DNA of 7,982 bases from Chloroflexota bacterium (GTDB lineage Bacteria; Chloroflexota; Chloroflexia; JAMDCE01): positions 1 to 7,982 of the forward strand of contig JAMDCE010000493.1 of NCBI GenBank assembly GCA_023489135.1, in the 5' to 3' direction. This document shows positions 6,150-7,982 of this stretch, in pieces. A program made the position numbers and the translations under genes. The stretch's first letter is position 1. Every line of letters starts with the position of its first letter. Below the pieces are notes generated by a model. The model saw only the letters and a program-made list of their open reading frames with translations, was not told where the DNA came from and ran no database searches.

Positions 6150-6241
6150 GTGGGCATCTTGCCCGCGAGCTAACCGGGTAATCCGGCGGGCAACGTGCCC
6201 GCCTTACGGAGAACAAGGAAATGTGGCGAGCGCTTCGCTCC
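6150..6241. repeat. REP-like cluster of three small hairpins
   Basis: Between mtnA and the MetE-like gene lie GGGC-ATCTT-GCCC (6152-6164), GGCGGGCA-ACG-TGCCCGCC (6185-6203, a perfect 8-bp stem) and GAGCG-CTT-CGCTC (6228-6240). The first two share the GGGCA/TGCCC theme. This looks like the intergenic palindromic repeats found in many copies in bacterial genomes, but copy number cannot be seen here. There is no T run, so it is not a typical intrinsic terminator, though it could stabilise mRNA ends. Confidence 0.5.
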
Positions 6242-6282
6242 TACCAAGCTCCGTTGCTGGCGGACCCGAACGACTAAAGAGA

Positions 6283-7356
6283 ATGACCATAGTGGCAGAT
6301 CGCGTCGAAACAAAATTGAAGAGGCTGGTGGGTCAAGGGCGGGCGACGGCGATCGGGAGCCTTCCGCACAGGAGCGCCACTGACGCCGTCGATCTAGTGA
6401 CTGGCGTTCTACCCGAAATTCCCTTCTGGCCGCAGTTGCCCCGCCGCAGCTTTCTCGAGAATATGTACGTTCAATTCACCGCCGGCCTTCCCGGCGTGGT
6501 AGTGGATCGAGAAAACGAACGGGTCTACGTGGACCCGTCCAGAGCCGTCGATGAATTGGAGGAATTGTATTCCAACTACCTGGGGGGAAACGCTGAGCCC
6601 TACGGCCTGACGCCAGATTATTCCGCCGGGTTCGAGGCTTTCTTGGAAACACGCAACCGGTTGGGCGAGGCAGTAGCGATAAAAGGGCAGGTTACGGGCC
6701 CGGTGAGTTTGGGGCTGCAGGTCACCGATAAGGTTCGGCGATCGATCCTGTACGACGAGCAGTTGGCCGACGCCGCGACCAAGCTTCTTAGCCTCAAAGC
6801 GCGCTGGCAAGAAAAGGCGCTGACCGACCTGCATTCGAACACTGTTATCTGGCTGGACGAGCCTTACCTTCACGCCGTTGGCTCGGTCTTCGTTCCGCTG
6901 GACCGGCAGCAGGTGGTAGCGCAACTGGAGGAGGTCTTGTCGGGGTTATCCGGATTAAAGGGGGTCCATTGCTGCGGAAACACGGACTGGTCTCTACTTC
7001 TGGGGACCTCCACCGACATCATTAGCTTCGACGCCTACCAGTACGCCAGATCTCTGGCTCTTTACCCGGAAGAGGTAACTTCTTTCCTGGGAAGAGGAGG
7101 AATCATCGCCTGGGGAATCGTTCCAAACACCCCTGAGGCCTTGTCTGGCCAAACGGCTGAAGCGCTTCTCCAGCGACTGGAAGAGGCGATGGACCTGTTG
7201 GTGCAGAAAGGACTTCAGATGGAGAGCCTCGTCATTTCGTCCTTGATCACCCCGACCTGTGGGCTGGGGTCGCAGACTCCAGAGGTGGCGCTTCAGGTGT
7301 TGACTCTCACGGCCGAAACGTCAAGGATGTTTAGAGCTAAGTACGGGCTAATCTGA
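6283..7356 (+). CDS. Short MetE-like (core-MetE / CIMS-like) zinc methyltransferase
   Basis: A 357-aa protein with the UROD/MetE-type TIM barrel, corresponding to the C-terminal catalytic half of cobalamin-independent methionine synthase without its N-terminal half. Marks: 'AIGSLPHRSATDAVDLV' near the start, 'PFWPQLPRRSFLENMYVQF', 'KGQVTGPVSLGLQ', 'WLDEPYLH' (D192, E193), the zinc motif H229-C-C231 ('VHCCGNTDW') and C326 ('TPTCGLG'), matching His641, Cys643 and Cys726 of E. coli MetE. The position of the fourth MetE ligand (Glu665) appears to be Asp, D250 in 'DIISFDAYQ'. Short MetE-like proteins in other microbes are reported to make methionine from methyl-corrinoid proteins rather than methylfolate; whether this one does is inference. 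ATG 6283 is chosen because the frame upstream to 6145 crosses the hairpin repeats and looks non-coding; GTG 6292 is an alternative. The ribosome site is weak (AAAGAGA). No separate promoter was found, so it may depend on the mtnA transcript. Confidence 0.8.
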   Translation: MTIVADRVETKLKRLVGQGRATAIGSLPHRSATDAVDLVTGVLPEIPFWPQLPRRSFLENMYVQFTAGLPGVVVDRENERVYVDPSRAVDELEELYSNYLGGNAEPYGLTPDYSAGFEAFLETRNRLGEAVAIKGQVTGPVSLGLQVTDKVRRSILYDEQLADAATKLLSLKARWQEKALTDLHSNTVIWLDEPYLHAVGSVFVPLDRQQVVAQLEEVLSGLSGLKGVHCCGNTDWSLLLGTSTDIISFDAYQYARSLALYPEEVTSFLGRGGIIAWGIVPNTPEALSGQTAEALLQRLEEAMDLLVQKGLQMESLVISSLITPTCGLGSQTPEVALQVLTLTAETSRMFRAKYGLI

Positions 7357-7376
7357 ACCAACGACAAGGATGTTCT

Positions 7377-7982
7377 ATGAGCATAGTGGTGACGGGGTCG
7401 CTGGCCTTCGATCATATTATGGACTTCCCGGGTCATTTCAGAGAGCATATTCTTCCCGACAAAGTTCACACGCTCAACGTAAGCTTCCTGGTCAATTCTC
7501 TCAAGCGACAGCCAGGTGGCTGCGCCAGCAACATCGCCTATAACCTTATCTTGCTGGGAGAACCGGCGGGGATCATGGGCACGGTTGGCACCGACTTCGT
7601 TGAATACCGGCTCTGGCTGGAGAGGGAAGGCATTGAGACTTCGCTGATCAAGGTCATCGAGGGCGAATTTACGGCCTCGTGCTTTATCACCACGGACAAA
7701 GCGGATTGCCAGATCACCGGGTTCTATCCGGGAGCTATGAGCCAGGCCCATACCCTCAGCTTCAAAGAGGTCTCTCCTTTGGACGTCGATCTAGCTATTA
7801 TCTCACCCAACGATCCCAGGGCGATGGTAAAATATGCTCGAGAGTGTCGGGAGTTGGGGATACCTTACGTTTTCGATCCCGGACAGCAGATCATTGCCCT
7901 GACCGGAGATGATCTCTTAGACGCGTCAAAGGGAGCGAAGGTTCTAATCGGAAACGATTATGAATTCGAACTGCTTCTCCAG
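7377..7982 (+). CDS. PfkB-family carbohydrate/nucleoside kinase, N-terminal part
   Basis: The first 202 codons of a ribokinase-fold kinase, cut by the window end. Visible marks are 'VVTGSLAFDHIMDFPG' at 4-19 (substrate-contacting D12), the PfkB signature 'GGCASNIAYNLILLG' at 47-61 (N52), 'GTVGTDF', 'ITGFYPGAM' and 'GNDYEFELL' near the edge. The ATP-site and catalytic 'DTxGAGD' motif lies in the missing C-terminal part. The type resembles proteins annotated as adenosine kinase or generic sugar kinase in Chloroflexota and cyanobacteria; the substrate cannot be fixed from this fragment. A good Shine-Dalgarno (AAGGA, 7366-7370) precedes ATG 7377, and only 20 bases separate it from the MetE-like gene, so they are probably co-transcribed. 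With apt and mtnA nearby, a nucleoside or sugar from SAM by-products is a reasonable guess, no more. Confidence 0.88.
   Translation, partial: MSIVVTGSLAFDHIMDFPGHFREHILPDKVHTLNVSFLVNSLKRQPGGCASNIAYNLILLGEPAGIMGTVGTDFVEYRLWLEREGIETSLIKVIEGEFTASCFITTDKADCQITGFYPGAMSQAHTLSFKEVSPLDVDLAIISPNDPRAMVKYARECRELGIPYVFDPGQQIIALTGDDLLDASKGAKVLIGNDYEFELLLQ

Noticed and set aside
6145..6282. An N-terminal extension of the MetE-like protein starting at 6145
   Set aside because: The extra 46 residues are translated from the hairpin repeats, are low-complexity and arginine/proline-rich, and do not resemble the family N-terminus. ATG 6283 gives the expected beginning.
6105..6282. A separate promoter or terminator between mtnA and the MetE-like gene
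   Set aside because: The hairpins lack a T run, and the best -35/-10 pair (TTGCTG near 6254 with TAAAGA near 6275) has poor spacing and a poor -10.

Overview
The window is bacterial chromosome of moderately high GC content carrying ordinary housekeeping and regulatory genes. Its overall character fits an uncultured Chloroflexota-like or other deep-branching bacterium: a kinase-first AroK-AroB fusion, a SAM-I riboswitch ahead of mtnA, a short MetE-like protein, and a PfkB kinase of the 'FPG.F..HILPD' type. This placement is inference from gene architecture and was not tested. I see no phage, transposase, CRISPR or defence genes.

Layout. Bases 1-1114 (minus strand) encode most of an NtrC-type sigma-54 activator with receiver and AAA+ domains. 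Its 3' end is lost at the window edge, where the reading frame runs into a 22-bp inverted copy of its own interior, probably an assembly or amplification fold-back. A 335-bp divergent intergenic region follows. It has a very good minus-strand sigma-70-type promoter (TTGCAA-17-TATAAT) and a weaker plus-strand promoter. Bases 1450-3966 hold two tightly coupled shikimate-pathway genes: aroKB (shikimate kinase fused to 3-dehydroquinate synthase, TTG start) and aroD (type I dehydroquinase). Bases 3967-4268 have no intact gene. They hold a possible frameshifted remnant resembling part of a DtxR-type regulator, a 14-bp perfect palindrome and an extended -10 promoter for apt (adenine phosphoribosyltransferase, 4269-4781).

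After apt comes another extended -10 promoter, a complete SAM-I (S-box) riboswitch with an enlarged P3 arm, a matching antiterminator/terminator pair, and mtnA (methylthioribose-1-phosphate isomerase; best start GTG 5082). A REP-like cluster of small hairpins separates mtnA from a short MetE-like (core-MetE/CIMS-like) zinc methyltransferase. The start of a PfkB-family kinase follows closely and runs off the right edge.

How the genes fit together. aroKB and aroD cover steps 2, 3 and 5 of chorismate synthesis; aroE is not in the window. The right half centres on methionine/SAM and adenine economy. MtnA recycles methylthioribose phosphate from methylthioadenosine, Apt can recapture the adenine released from the same molecule, and the MetE-like protein may make methionine by methyl transfer. 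The SAM riboswitch would shut off mtnA, and perhaps the genes after it, when SAM is plentiful. No wholly new system is evident. The observations most worth a second look are the fold-back junction, the riboswitch architecture, the MetE-like protein with Asp at the usual Glu zinc-ligand position, and the possible DtxR remnant.
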